Of a DNA stretch of 64,000 bases, positions 20,825 to 31,075 are shown piece by piece; positions within the stretch are counted from its first letter, which is position 1, and the number at the start of each line of letters is the position of its first letter. The stretch is from Corallium rubrum. Its lineage: Eukaryota > Cnidaria > Anthozoa > Scleralcyonacea > Coralliidae. Location of the stretch: positions 4,563,261 to 4,627,260 of the forward strand of contig OZ036017.1 in the NCBI GenBank assembly GCA_964035015.1, written 5' to 3'. Made by a program: the position numbers and the translations under genes. Below the pieces are notes generated by a model. It did no database searches and was not told where the DNA came from. It saw only the letters and a list, made by a program, of their open reading frames with translations.

Positions 20825-20833
20825 GGGGCAAAC

Positions 20834-21610
20834 TTATTACAGTATGGATTGTATGCTATAAACCAGACTGCAAAGAATATTAAACATGTTACCTTTTTGT
20901 TTGCATGTTCAGAGTTAATTAAACAAATGTTCAGCAGTTAATCCATGGTATTGTTGAGAGTTAAAAAAATAAGGCTTTTCTTCTGATATATTTGTATTGT
21001 TTCAGAAGCACTTGCCTGATACAGGCTGATCATAGTTACACACAAGGTTACAACAATCTTTAAGTAGCTAAATGTAGTCACATGGTTTGCATGAAGCTTC
21101 AGCTAGTGCCAGGCTAAACTTACTATAATTATTTAATTTTGCAATGTATCGGTGCAAACCAAGAAGGGGATACACAGTGTATGTGTTTGGCTGTATACTA
21201 ACAAAATCTTTGTCTTATCAAGACCAAAATCGTATACCTTAGACTGGAAATGATGATAGTACCGGAACCCCAATTCATGACAGAACAAAATAAATAAAGA
21301 GAACATTGTTCTTTGAGTTTAGACGTGTGTGAAAAGATATCAATTGATTTATTGGTTAGTATCTAATGTAAAGTTTTATTTCTTAACAGTTCTGTAGTTA
21401 TCACATTCATGCACACGCTTACAAATGATGGTTCAAAATTGAAGCTTTCAACTGTTTTGGATTAAGAATTTGTTAAAAAATTATGTGTCTAGTAGTGCAA
21501 TATATAGTTTTCATACTAAAACTTTAATCAATTAAGGCCACTATTTGTTGCATATTAGTTTCTCATTTTCCCACTCACATTTTTGCCCAACTATTCCAGC
21601 CCAACTCAAG

Positions 21611-21667
<57 letters not shown>

Positions 21668-22787
21668 TATTATTATTAACACAACCATGAGGAAACCTCG
21701 GCTCAGAAATCACAAAGGAGCTTGGGTGTTATTTGGTGTGGTCATGTGCATGTCATATGCCTGTATTTTTAACATACTGCGGTACTTAGTTCTGCTTTTC
21801 AATGTACTGTACTGCCCCAATAATGGGTTAATGGTAATGGCTGCCATCCCACATGAACTTTTGGTAAAGTCCTGGATGAGAAACTAATATATATGCAACA
21901 AATAGCTGCCTAACATGAAATTCATTACTTAATCCTGGGGCTATTCACATATGCTGAAAAAATTAAGAAACATGTACATGGACTGAGATGTGCTGTGTCG
22001 GCTTGTAGCAACTACATGCAAACTTTATCCTACCAGTGTCAGCACATTTCTCAATAAAGAGGTTATAATAATCATAGTGATGAAATCACATTTTAATTAG
22101 AGGTGCTACATGTATTGTTACCACATTTTAGTTAAAATATCTAGTGTGGAAAGATTATTAGATCTTTATTCAAGAATTTTCACACCATAGAGCTTTTTGT
22201 TTAAAAATTGAAAACAAAAGGTTTCCATAATTTAAGTTATACTTATAACTGGACTTAAGTATGTAACTTGTTATATGATAGACTGGAGTATCACTTCTAT
22301 CTGTCAGGGACTGTCAGATCATTTTATTTATTAATATGTGATTATAACTGGGTCAGGTAAAATTGAGCCTATGCCGGGTTCCAAATTACTTGTTGCTTGA
22401 TTGCCCCAGAGCAACCAAAGTTTTACTTGGGCAAATAGATTTTGGCTTTTGGTTAATCATGGAGAGATTTTAATAGCTCATGAATTAACCACCCAATGCT
22501 AAATATCAAGAAAAAAGAAATGACTCAGTCAGGCATATGAATAAAAAATATGCAGTGCCTACTGTATTTGCATATGTTGCACAATAAAATACATTTTAAA
22601 CCGTTCTATTTAGTGAAAGATAAGATTTTGGTCAACCAACCAAGAATTCTATTACAGCCTCACATTACCTACAGTATCATTTGTTTGCTGGTCTTAATTT
22701 TTCCAGTTTGCAGGCTGCAATTTAGACCTGCCATATGTATATACCACTAATGCTTTTATCTGTGCTTCCCACTTAAGTTAAACCTTT
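20834..22787. other. No recognised feature (element interior)
   Basis: AT-rich interior of the CACAG-ended element, between the MITE and the LTR element. Apart from the ATT microsatellite at 21614 there is no repeat or coding sequence that I can support. Confidence 0.4.
21614..21679 (+). repeat. (ATT)n microsatellite
   Basis: About 20 copies of ATT with one AATG interruption near 21663. Confidence 0.95.
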
Positions 22788-22792
22788 ATTTT

Positions 22793-22954
22793 TAGATAGG
22801 AATGCATCCATTTCTAACAAATAACTAGTAGAAACGATCGGTTTTGTAACGATGTTTAATATCAATCTGTTTACGAATGTTCAAAGAGTAAAAGGATATA
22901 CTTTATGTAAGATACATGATATGGTTCGTCTAGTCTATAGTATATAATTCTCTA
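22793..22954 (-). repeat. 3' LTR, 162 bp
   Basis: Identical by eye to 28068-28229. On the element strand it starts TAGAGAATT and ends CCTATCTA, so the ends form TAGA/TCTA and not the usual TG/CA. Confidence 0.95.
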
Positions 22955-22963
22955 CCTCCCCCC
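22955..22963 (-). other. Polypurine tract
   Basis: GGGGGGAGG on the element strand, directly before the 3' LTR, where plus-strand DNA synthesis is expected to start. Confidence 0.75.
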
Positions 22964-23080
22964 AAGTCTTTAGTGATCGCAGTGGGTTGGTAGACAACAA
23001 GGTCATTAAATACTTAAACTTAACACTAATATAAAATGTTAGAACTGTAAACAAATAAACGAGTTCTAACAATGGTATTT

Positions 23081-26000
23081 TCAGTCTTCTGTTAGTCCTT
23101 TCTTGTTGAAGTCCAGCAGGCGTCGGAGGGCAAGAGGTGGTTTCTTGGGTGTGGAACTGGTCGTATTTGGTCGTGGTGTGATGGCCGGGTTAGGTGTATC
23201 TGGTATTGTTGGGTTGGGTTCTGTATCCATGTTATTTTGAGGGACAGTAGGTAATAAGGTAGGTATGGCATTTGGTTCTTTGGTTAATGGGGTGTGAGCT
23301 TCACGCTGTGGGGTTGGCATGTATCGGAGGTCGTCGTAGGTTGTACGTCGAGGCGGTGGAAGTTGTACTGGAACGAACTTACGAAGGAATTTGCGGTTGC
23401 GTATTGTAACTCGGCCTGAGCCGTCCACACGTATGACATATTGGTCATATTGTCGAACCTCGATTACTGATCCGGTTTTGTCCCATTTTTTTGGATGTGG
23501 GCCAACCTGGTTTTGGATTCGGACATTGTCACCAACAGTTAGTGGTGGGAGTTGCTTCGTGTGTTCCGTCCATCTTTCAGCAGTCTGCATGTGCCTGTTT
23601 CGCAATGCTTCTTCACGTGCGGCCAATGTTTCTCGCCAGGTGGGATGGGGTTTGTAACGCCCGGGCAGAATAGGGATAAAATCCTTGATTGGTCGTCCGA
23701 ATATACATTGCGCTGGAGAAAGTTTCGTGGTAGGGTCGGGTGTATTTCGGTATTGGAGTATAGCCCGTTGTAAGCCGTCTGTATCGAGTCCACCATTGGG
23801 ACTTGTGTTATTGGTAATGAGTCGTTTTACGGTCTTCACACCCACTTCCGCTTTGCAGTTTGAATGGGGGTATGCCACTGATGATAAACGATGGTGAACA
23901 CCCCAGTTCTGTAGGAACTGTTGTGTTGCCGCTGCGGTGAATTCAGGACCGCCGTCGGTCGCCAACTCATCCGGGATGCCAAAGGTGACAAACGTACGTC
24001 GCAGGCAATCGATGAGGCCCTTGGCACCGTGGTGGGACCTCTCTATGATTGGCCAGTTGGAATATCGGTCTATGACAACTAGATAATTCACCCCTTTGTG
24101 ATGGAAGAAGTCGGCACACACCAGTTGGAAGGGGTAGCTTGGCGGAGTAATTGGTAGAGGAGGGGCACTTGGTTGGGATGGTGCCATTCGGTTGCAGTGA
24201 TTGCACGATTCTCTCATTACTCGAATGGCCGGTGTGATGCCAGGCCAGAAAACTGTCGCTTCGGCCCGGGCATTCATAGAGGTGGTGCCTTGGTGGGCAG
24301 AATGGAGGACCGATAAGATGTGGTGGCGGAGTGAAGGTGGTATTACAATTCGGTCTTTGTACAGGATGACGCCGTCTACTGTGTGCAGATGTTCCTGGAA
24401 TTGGTGGTATTCTTGCAATTCGGGGGGGAGCTGTTGGTGAGATTTTGGGAATCCTGTTTCGATGGTGGACCGTAGCTTTTCCATGTTGCTGTCGCTGGCT
24501 GTGGCAACTTTGACGCGATCCCATGTTATTGCCATGTTGCTGATTGATGCTGCTGAGGGTAGAAACTGGACGTTAACAGTGGGATGTGATGTTGCCATGT
24601 CAGGTTCGGTGGAACGAATACCAGTGAGGAAGGGATGTCCAAATAGGGTAAAAGCTGTAGTATTCACAGCGGCCGTGTCGTCTGGAATGGGTAAGGCTTC
24701 GGGGTTGCTGTTACCAGTAGGATGGCGCGAAATTGCGTCTGCAGCTGTGTTTTTGACACCGGGAATGTGGGTCATTTGAAAGCGGTAGCGGAGCGTTTTC
24801 TCTTTCAAATTTCGTAGTCGCACGTTGGAAATATCCTCTAGAGAACGATCACCAAAGATCTTTAGCAGAGGCTTGTGGTCGACGGCGATGGTTAGGTTGT
24901 CGCAGCCCAATACGAAGAAGCGTGCTTTGTCGAGGGCATCTGCAACAGCGAGAGCCTCCCCTTCGATTGGTGCATATCGTGATTCTGCGGCATGGGTAAA
25001 ACGACTCCCCACGAGGGTTACTTTCCATCCAGTCCGGCAGCAGAAGGGTTTGGTGGAGGTGCACTCGCAGTGCTTTTGGAATAACCAAACGCCTATGCCG
25101 CTCTTTGACCAGTCTGTGGCCAGGCAAGTTGGTTTCGATTTGTCAAATATGCGTACACCGTCTTCAATTTCATTGATAATAACAGCCTTCGATTCTTCGA
25201 AAAGTTGGTTCAGTTCCTTGGTCCATGTGAATGGCGACCCAGGTTTGAGGGCACTTCGGAAGGGCAGCATATGTTCAGTTGTAGCAAAGGCATACGACAC
25301 CTGGTTGATGAGCCCAAACCATGAGCGCATATCTGTGATGCTTGTCGGTGTGGGGAAATGGCGGATGGCATCCAGGTATTTCTGACATGGTCGTACGTGG
25401 TCGTTGGTGATTTCGAAGCCAGCAAATTCGACGTTATCTTCACCGAATACAAATTTCTCAGGGTTGAGGGTGATTCCGTTATGTCCACAGGTATCTAGCC
25501 AGTTGACAGCTTGGTGGAAACTTGCCTCGATGTTGTCAGCCCAAAGTAGTGTGTCATCGATGCACTTTGTTTTGTCTGGGATGTCAGAGACAATTTCATC
25601 GAAGCGGCGTGAGAAGCCGTCACCTGAGGCGATGTAGCCCTGCGGCGCCGTCTTGTAACGATATCGGCCCCATGGAGTGATAAATGTAGTCAGGTGGCGG
25701 TCATCAGAGTGGAGGTATATGCTGTGGTATCCGTTCCAGCAATCGAACACCGTCTTCTTCTTTCCTGCGGGTACGGACCTTGCCTGGTGGAATGGACTTT
25801 GGGTATGACGTGTCTCTCGTGTGGCGTGTATATTTAGTGCCTGAAAGTCCACCGTTCGGCGTGGTTTCCCATTCTTCTTAGCGCAGATCACCATGCGGTG
25901 GCACCATGTGACTGGTTCACCGACAGGGACTTGTTCAAGTACACCCAATTCCACATCTCTGTCAAGACCAGCTTTAACATCATCTTGCCAATGAAGTGGG

Positions 26001-27883
26001 ACTGGTATAGGTGTATGGTGTGCAATAGGTGTGGCATTGGGGTCAACCATAAGGCGCATGGGGCGGCCATGCATAAATGGCAAGGGCTGGTGTTCGCATA
26101 TGTTGAATGTGCTGGAGGCGTAATAGTTCAGAAGCCATTGTTGTAGGAGTGCTCGGTTGGTCTTATCGGCTGGATAGGGCAGTTTGATTGGCCGTGGTGG
26201 TGGCTTCTGACGTGGTGGACAATTACATGGTGTGGTTGATGCACTGGCTGGTGTATTGGGTGGGTTGACATTGGTGGTCTGTGTCGCCTCGACAGTTGGT
26301 GCGCTATCTTGTATGTAGCTTGGGTTGACGTTGGTGGGCTGTGTTTCCTCAACTGATATAGGTGTTGACATGGTGGTTGGAGGAAGGGCCTCGCCAACTG
26401 TGGGGAACTTCTGGGAAATTATCCCTAGCGCCGTACAGGCTTCTCTACTCAGGAATAGATTGTCCGATTCCTTTGTCACATATGTGATCTGTCGGGTTTC
26501 AAGAGTTTCGCCCGAAGTTGATCTACCAGAGAAACGTAAGATCGTGGCCCCGATAATCTTGATGCCATTGTTATTGGCAGCGTACATCCGCATAGTGACA
26601 GGGATGAGGTCTTTCTCGCGTAGGCCAAAGCGTTGGATGATCTTCATACTTGCCAGGCAACTCTGGCAGCCAGTGTCGGCCATGACAGGTAGTATGCTGT
26701 AAGTAGTTGAGGGTGTGAGGCTAAAGGCCTTGTAATCGTCAGGACACCAAGTGGCTGTAAGTAACATGAAGGGTTGCGGTTTGGATGTTTGTCGGATCCA
26801 GCAGTCGTTGAGGTGGTTGTAGAGGTGATGGTCCAATGAGATGGTTCGATTACCAATGGTGCTATTGGAACTGGATGATGTGCACAGTGAGTCAAAGATA
26901 GCACCACTGCCCTCTGATCCGTTAGTGGAATCACGAGTGGGGTAAGTCTGTTGGTTTTTGGATTTTTCTTTCTGTCGACATACGGTGTCCAGGTGGTTTG
27001 GTCTACCGCAATGCCCACACATTTTGCCGTATGCTGGACATGTGGTCTTCCGGGTCATTGGTAGAGCATGTTTTCCATGGCCCTGCTGCCCACAGTAGTC
27101 ACATGTAGCTCGTTTGTCGACACGGTTTAGTTTGGATTCCTCTTGTTTACCCCTGCGGTACAGGCTGCGGGTGGCGTTGGTTGTTTGGGCTTCGAGAAGG
27201 CGGCCAGCAGATCGTTTACCAGCTTCCTTGGCTTCGATGAATTGGAGCACTTCTTCAACCGTCATGTCCTGGTTTTTGTCACCCAACAAGTCCAGCTGGA
27301 TTTCGCTGTCAGCTAGGCCACGGGTTATAACATCGCGTATAATGTGTTCGGTGTAATTGACCTCTTCGTGGCAATTGGGGCATGCTGTTACCAATTTACA
27401 AACACCAGCTTGCCCCCGTAATCTGGCACCAAAGTTTCGGATGGGCTCATCTCGGTCTTGCTGCATATTGTGGAGTTGAACTCTAGCTACCATTGTGTTC
27501 TCTTGTCGTACAGCAAGCTTTTTTATTGCAGCCGTTACTTCGTCGATGGTTTTGTTCGAGAGTGTGCCGCCCGCATTTCGGGTCAAGTCCTTACGAAGGT
27601 GTTCATCGCAACATTCAAGCAGTTGCAAAACTTTTTCCTTGCCGTCAATCTTCGTGGCATCTGCATAATCTTGCCAACGTGTGAGAAAATATGACCATTC
27701 TTCACTTGACCCCCCTGCGGATATAGTTGGCCGTCGTACTTTTTCGGTTTTATTTTGGCCAGGGGCACCTGTGTTCGTATGTGTGCCATTTGCGTGAACA
27801 GTTAGCATGACGGCAGCAAGGGCCTCGGTTATGTCTTCTGTTTCGTATGTGCAACTTGGAAATGGGCACTTGTGTTTGGGCAT
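23081..27883 (-). CDS. Gag-Pol polyprotein of the Ty3-type element
   Basis: A single 1600-residue frame. Gag: a C2H2-like finger near the N-terminus (C6, C11, H30, H35), a capsid-like region at about 55-230, then Cys/His knuckles (C261-C264-H269 and C287/C291.. with [12 protein letters not shown]). Protease: MADTGCQS (401-408). Reverse transcriptase: about 640-830, with PQGY (747-750) and the catalytic IDD (775-777). RNase H: about 918-1055, with TDWS, EGEALA and VDHKPL. Integrase: zinc-binding H1194-H1197-C1227-C1230, catalytic D1258, D1310 and E1346 (D-x35-E). The tail is Pro/Thr-rich with no obvious chromodomain. Gag and Pol share one frame without a recoding site. The order RT-RNaseH-integrase identifies Ty3 (Metaviridae). 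Confidence 0.95.
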   Translation of the reverse strand: MPKHKCPFPSCTYETEDITEALAAVMLTVHANGTHTNTGAPGQNKTEKVRRPTISAGGSSEEWSYFLTRWQDYADATKIDGKEKVLQLLECCDEHLRKDLTRNAGGTLSNKTIDEVTAAIKKLAVRQENTMVARVQLHNMQQDRDEPIRNFGARLRGQAGVCKLVTACPNCHEEVNYTEHIIRDVITRGLADSEIQLDLLGDKNQDMTVEEVLQFIEAKEAGKRSAGRLLEAQTTNATRSLYRRGKQEESKLNRVDKRATCDYCGQQGHGKHALPMTRKTTCPAYGKMCGHCGRPNHLDTVCRQKEKSKNQQTYPTRDSTNGSEGSGAIFDSLCTSSSSNSTIGNRTISLDHHLYNHLNDCWIRQTSKPQPFMLLTATWCPDDYKAFSLTPSTTYSILPVMADTGCQSCLASMKIIQRFGLREKDLIPVTMRMYAANNNGIKIIGATILRFSGRSTSGETLETRQITYVTKESDNLFLSREACTALGIISQKFPTVGEALPPTTMSTPISVEETQPTNVNPSYIQDSAPTVEATQTTNVNPPNTPASASTTPCNCPPRQKPPPRPIKLPYPADKTNRALLQQWLLNYYASSTFNICEHQPLPFMHGRPMRLMVDPNATPIAHHTPIPVPLHWQDDVKAGLDRDVELGVLEQVPVGEPVTWCHRMVICAKKNGKPRRTVDFQALNIHATRETRHTQSPFHQARSVPAGKKKTVFDCWNGYHSIYLHSDDRHLTTFITPWGRYRYKTAPQGYIASGDGFSRRFDEIVSDIPDKTKCIDDTLLWADNIEASFHQAVNWLDTCGHNGITLNPEKFVFGEDNVEFAGFEITNDHVRPCQKYLDAIRHFPTPTSITDMRSWFGLINQVSYAFATTEHMLPFRSALKPGSPFTWTKELNQLFEESKAVIINEIEDGVRIFDKSKPTCLATDWSKSGIGVWLFQKHCECTSTKPFCCRTGWKVTLVGSRFTHAAESRYAPIEGEALAVADALDKARFFVLGCDNLTIAVDHKPLLKIFGDRSLEDISNVRLRNLKEKTLRYRFQMTHIPGVKNTAADAISRHPTGNSNPEALPIPDDTAAVNTTAFTLFGHPFLTGIRSTEPDMATSHPTVNVQFLPSAASISNMAITWDRVKVATASDSNMEKLRSTIETGFPKSHQQLPPELQEYHQFQEHLHTVDGVILYKDRIVIPPSLRHHILSVLHSAHQGTTSMNARAEATVFWPGITPAIRVMRESCNHCNRMAPSQPSAPPLPITPPSYPFQLVCADFFHHKGVNYLVVIDRYSNWPIIERSHHGAKGLIDCLRRTFVTFGIPDELATDGGPEFTAAATQQFLQNWGVHHRLSSVAYPHSNCKAEVGVKTVKRLITNNTSPNGGLDTDGLQRAILQYRNTPDPTTKLSPAQCIFGRPIKDFIPILPGRYKPHPTWRETLAAREEALRNRHMQTAERWTEHTKQLPPLTVGDNVRIQNQVGPHPKKWDKTGSVIEVRQYDQYVIRVDGSGRVTIRNRKFLRKFVPVQLPPPRRTTYDDLRYMPTPQREAHTPLTKEPNAIPTLLPTVPQNNMDTEPNPTIPDTPNPAITPRPNTTSSTPKKPPLALRRLLDFNKKGLTED

Positions 27884-28048
27884 GATTACGGTGTGTTTTT
27901 CCTTGTTTAATAAATGATTAAAGTTGATGTTGGCTTACCTCCGGGAAAAATCCAAGATGGCGCCAATTTTGCCTGTTGAGGTCTTCGTTCGATTTTGAAA
28001 GTTTGCAGTAATGTTCACAGTTGAATTACGGCTTGAAAGGATCCTTAG

Positions 28049-28067
28049 CCTTTTAACTCTTTGAACA
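28049..28067 (-). other. Primer binding site, possibly self-primed
   Basis: On the element strand TGTTCAAAGAGTTAAAAGG directly follows the 5' LTR. It does not begin with the TGG that matches tRNA 3' ends. It is complementary, with a single one-base bulge, to CCTTTTACTCTTTGAACA inside the LTR (28153-28170). That recalls the self-priming of Tf1/sushi-type elements, where the 5' end of the RNA itself is the primer. Confidence 0.6.
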
Positions 28068-28229
28068 TAGATAGGAATGCATCCATTTCTAACAAATAAC
28101 TAGTAGAAACGATCGGTTTTGTAACGATGTTTAATATCAATCTGTTTACGAATGTTCAAAGAGTAAAAGGATATACTTTATGTAAGATACATGATATGGT
28201 TCGTCTAGTCTATAGTATATAATTCTCTA
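28068..28229 (-). repeat. 5' LTR, 162 bp
   Basis: Pair of 22793-22954. The 18-base stretch complementary to the priming site starts at about LTR position 60. Confidence 0.95.
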
Positions 28230-28234
28230 ATTTT

Positions 28235-28880
28235 AATATTACTTTTGACTTTTTGTAATGTTAAGATGATGAGCAACTTGACAGGTGGCTGTGGAAGTGG
28301 TCCAGCTTTACCCCTGGTCTTATGGTGTTTGGTTGTGGAAGGCAAATCCTGTGTATGTTCAAGAAAAGCAAAATGTTTGAAGCTGTTGTGACATTATTGG
28401 CAATACAGTATTCTAGTAATTGGATTTGGCATACACTGTACTGACCTGTATCTTCAAGGATGGTGGATGTTGCTGTGAAAGTTGCAACACCTAATCTTTG
28501 GTGACAATCCTGGTGTGATTTCAAATTGGATGTTACCAAAACCCTGAATGACTTGCAAAAGTATTGCTCTCGTGGAGAATGTTAGAACATTCGTATGTAT
28601 AATGTCTGCATGTTTTTAATATAATTTATACTGTTAGTATTCTTAAATTTGACTTTCTGTAGACATGTTTCGGTAAACTTATGCCAGTACAAGATATGAA
28701 AGAATTATTTTGATAAATATTTAAATAATTATTCTTATATTCTATTGAAGATGGCATAAGTTCCCAAAACATGTCTACATTAAAAAAAATTGTCATTTAC
28801 TTGAAGTATATAGTAACTTTAGTGCTCTTAAGAACACATAGAAATAACTAATAAATAATGCAACTCAGTACATGTACATT
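28235..28880. other. No recognised feature (element interior)
   Basis: Interior of the CACAG-ended element after the LTR insertion. A 92-codon minus-strand frame (28261-28539) has no recognised homology. A loose inverted repeat with ACATGTTT and AAACATGT words lies at 28660-28780. Confidence 0.35.
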
Positions 28881-29310
28881 TAATTTTTTCTTAAAATAAG
28901 AATTTTCTTTTTTCTCAAAACAAGAATCCATTCTAGAATCAGTGCTAGAAAATTTTACTTACTTGCAGACTATTTTTACTCATTTTAAGTAAAAATATTC
29001 TTTATGAAATTCTAGTCTAGAATAATATTCTTACTATACTGACAAGAATTATTTTGCTTGTTTTAAGCAATATGTTACTTAAAACAAGTAATTTTTTGCT
29101 TGAAACAAGAATTGCACAAGAATATTATTTCTTATTTTAAGTAAAATTATTCTCGAAAAATTCTAGGTAAGAATAATATTCTTGGCAAGATTCTTGACAA
29201 GATTCTTGGCAAGAATATTATTCTTACTATACTGACAAGAACAATCTTACTTGTTTTAAGCAATTGTTTGCTTAAAACAAGTATTTTTTTTCTTAAAATA
29301 AGAATCAGGA
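28880..29310 (-). repeat. Right subterminal repeats
   Basis: Inverted-type counterparts of 19410-19800: TTCTTGTTTTAAG / CTTAAAACAAG words, AAGAATATTATTCTT blocks and ATACTGACAAGAA repeated, ending at the TTTGCTGTG terminus. Confidence 0.75.
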
Positions 29311-30669
29311 TTTGCTGTGTACATAGCGAGCATCGTTGTAAAAAACGTATTTTAAAAGCGTCAATTGTAAAAATGCATTATTATCTTATTCAAACATAAC
29401 ATACTACAAGGAGGGTCTATATAAGATATCATTTTAAATAACAGTCTTCGCTCTATTGCATATTTTTCTGGTGAGTACCGTTGTGAGTATCGTTGCGAGA
29501 AGCGTCGGGATATCAGCAGCACCACAGGGGCCTAACTAAATTCTGAAATGTCATATTCCCAGCTAAATGTTAGTGATTAAGAGGTTGTAATTGTGCTTTA
29601 AAATTGTTTTAGATTTCTGTCTATAATGTATAGTTTAGTTGACTGAAAGTGCCTGTTTTTCGACAATATGGTTAAATAGCGCTTCGGACAATCAGTTTCA
29701 AAAGTAGTTGGGACACTTGAGCTTTTCTAAATATACCCGTTCAACATCGTCTATATTGCGATATGTACTCCCTCCCCCTCCCTTTACAATGTTGCCTAAT
29801 GAAACAAATTAACAATTCCGGCAAAATTCACCGTAAACATGGTATACAACATTGAACAGGGGGCCGGGGGAGTTGGAAAACCAAAAAAGGACACAAATGT
29901 CCCAAGACTTTTGAAAATGATTGTCTGAGAAAACATTTTGCGTTAATAGAACATTAAGCTGTTATGTAGTTGGGTTTGTTACTATAATAGCAATAATTCA
30001 GTGAAATGTTGGCATTTTGTTGGTAACAGAATTGTTATAGGGAGTTTAAAGGCATTTAGTTGTGTTTATTGCTCCCAAAAACGTTATTTTATTGATTAAG
30101 ACGTCTTTGCACGAATTATTGAAAACATACTACAATGAAAGTGATGGCCTCACGACAATGCAATTGGAAAAGCTTGATTTATCTAAAAAATAATTTCAAT
30201 CAATTGATTACGCATTTCTTTATGTTTGTGAAGAGTTTAACTTATGCAATATTTCCTTCACTTAAACGACTTTGCCTTAATTGGGGAATTGAAACGTCCT
30301 TGTGTTAACCTGAGGTGCGTAGCCTTTCATGTGTTCTGCGCATGTAAGCGAAAACGCTTTTTGGATAGAGAATATTTTAATAATTTCACAAATTGCATAG
30401 TGCGTTACTCAATTTCACTACGGAAAGCAATATTGTAGAAGTGAACTTCGATCAAAAAGTACGGAATTTTAAACATTCAATAGCACCTAATCAAACAAGT
30501 ATATAAATTGCGTAATATATTGAAAATTGTTTTAGGTTTTCATTAGTATGCATATCATGCACGAGAGTAGAAGTATACACAGCGATAACACGTGTAAATA
30601 TTGGGCTAATTATTAACAAATATAACTTGATATTCGGTTGTTATTACTAATTTCGGCACTGTGCTCGAA

Positions 30670-31075
30670 CGGTACTCACCACGGTACTCACTGATTACCA
30701 TGGGAATTATTTCGGTAAATCTGTGTTATTTCACGAAAACTGATCACTTCGGCTGTTTGCTAGTGTTACCAGCATTGTGTTGGTTTCTATGAAAGGTACT
30801 AACTGCTGTTTCATTCACACAATGGCCTTTAAGCGGCGACGATGCTCACTTCCGTAGCATAAAAGGAGACATAAGATCAAGTTATTTATAGTATATAGCG
30901 AGCATCGTTGTAAAAAACGTATTTTAAAAGCGTCAATTGTAAAAATGCATTATTATCTTATTCAAACATAACATACTACAAGGAGGGTCTATATAAGATA
31001 TCATTTTAAATAACAGTCTTCGCTCTATTGCATATTTTTCTGGTGAGTACCGTTGTGAGTATCGTTGCGAGAAGC
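30670..31075. promoter_or_regulatory. Opposed clusters of a 12 bp iteron (representative unit)
   Basis: In one direction: ACGGTACTCACC-ACGGTACTCACT at 30670-30693 and ACGATGCTCAC at 30839-30849. In the other: GCGAGCATCGTTG at 30899-30911 and GGTGAGTACCGTTGTGAGTA-TCGTTGCGAG at 31042-31070. All are variants of ACGRTRCTCACC, spaced at 12 bp within clusters. The layout recurs in nearly every unit. What binds here is unknown. Confidence 0.65.
30990..31017 (+). promoter_or_regulatory. TATA + initiator-like segment (representative unit)
   Basis: TATATAAG at 30990-30997 and CAGT at 31014-31017 (A about 25 bp after the first T), a spacing compatible with a Pol II core promoter. It lies between the opposed iteron clusters. 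Both elements are kept in all unit types and in the divergent unit. Transcription is not shown. Confidence 0.4.

Larger units (their letters stand above)
22793..28229 (-). mobile_element. Ty3-type LTR retrotransposon, looks whole and young
   Basis: A 5437 bp element on the minus strand: LTR, priming site, one gag-pol frame, polypurine tract, LTR. The 5 bp target duplication ATTTT is present at 22788-22792 and 28230-28234. The two 162 bp LTRs are identical by eye, so the insertion is recent. It is nested in the CACAG-ended element, which is itself nested in the satellite. No break was noticed in the coding region. Confidence 0.95.
19400..29319. mobile_element. CACAG-ended TIR element with TA duplication (CMC/EnSpm-like, tentative)
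   Basis: Terminal inverted repeats CACAGCAAA (19400 and, inverted, to 29319), flanked by TA at 19398-19399 and 29320-29321. With the insert and one TA removed the satellite unit is restored apart from one base, which proves the boundaries. Long subterminal regions repeat CTTAAAACAAGAAAATAT-type words. CAC..GTG ends, a 2 bp target and subterminal repeats suit CMC/EnSpm elements, and zebrafish EnSpm ends look similar; this is inference. No transposase is recognised. About 5.8 kb of the length is younger insertions (20436-20824 and 22793-28229). Confidence 0.75.

Noticed and set aside
21687-21887. 66-codon hydrophobic frame after the ATT microsatellite
   Set aside because: No family resemblance and no splice or promoter context; probably chance.
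23391-27694. Plus-strand and other-frame open stretches of 60-186 codons across the LTR element
   Set aside because: Shadows of the long minus-strand gag-pol frame.
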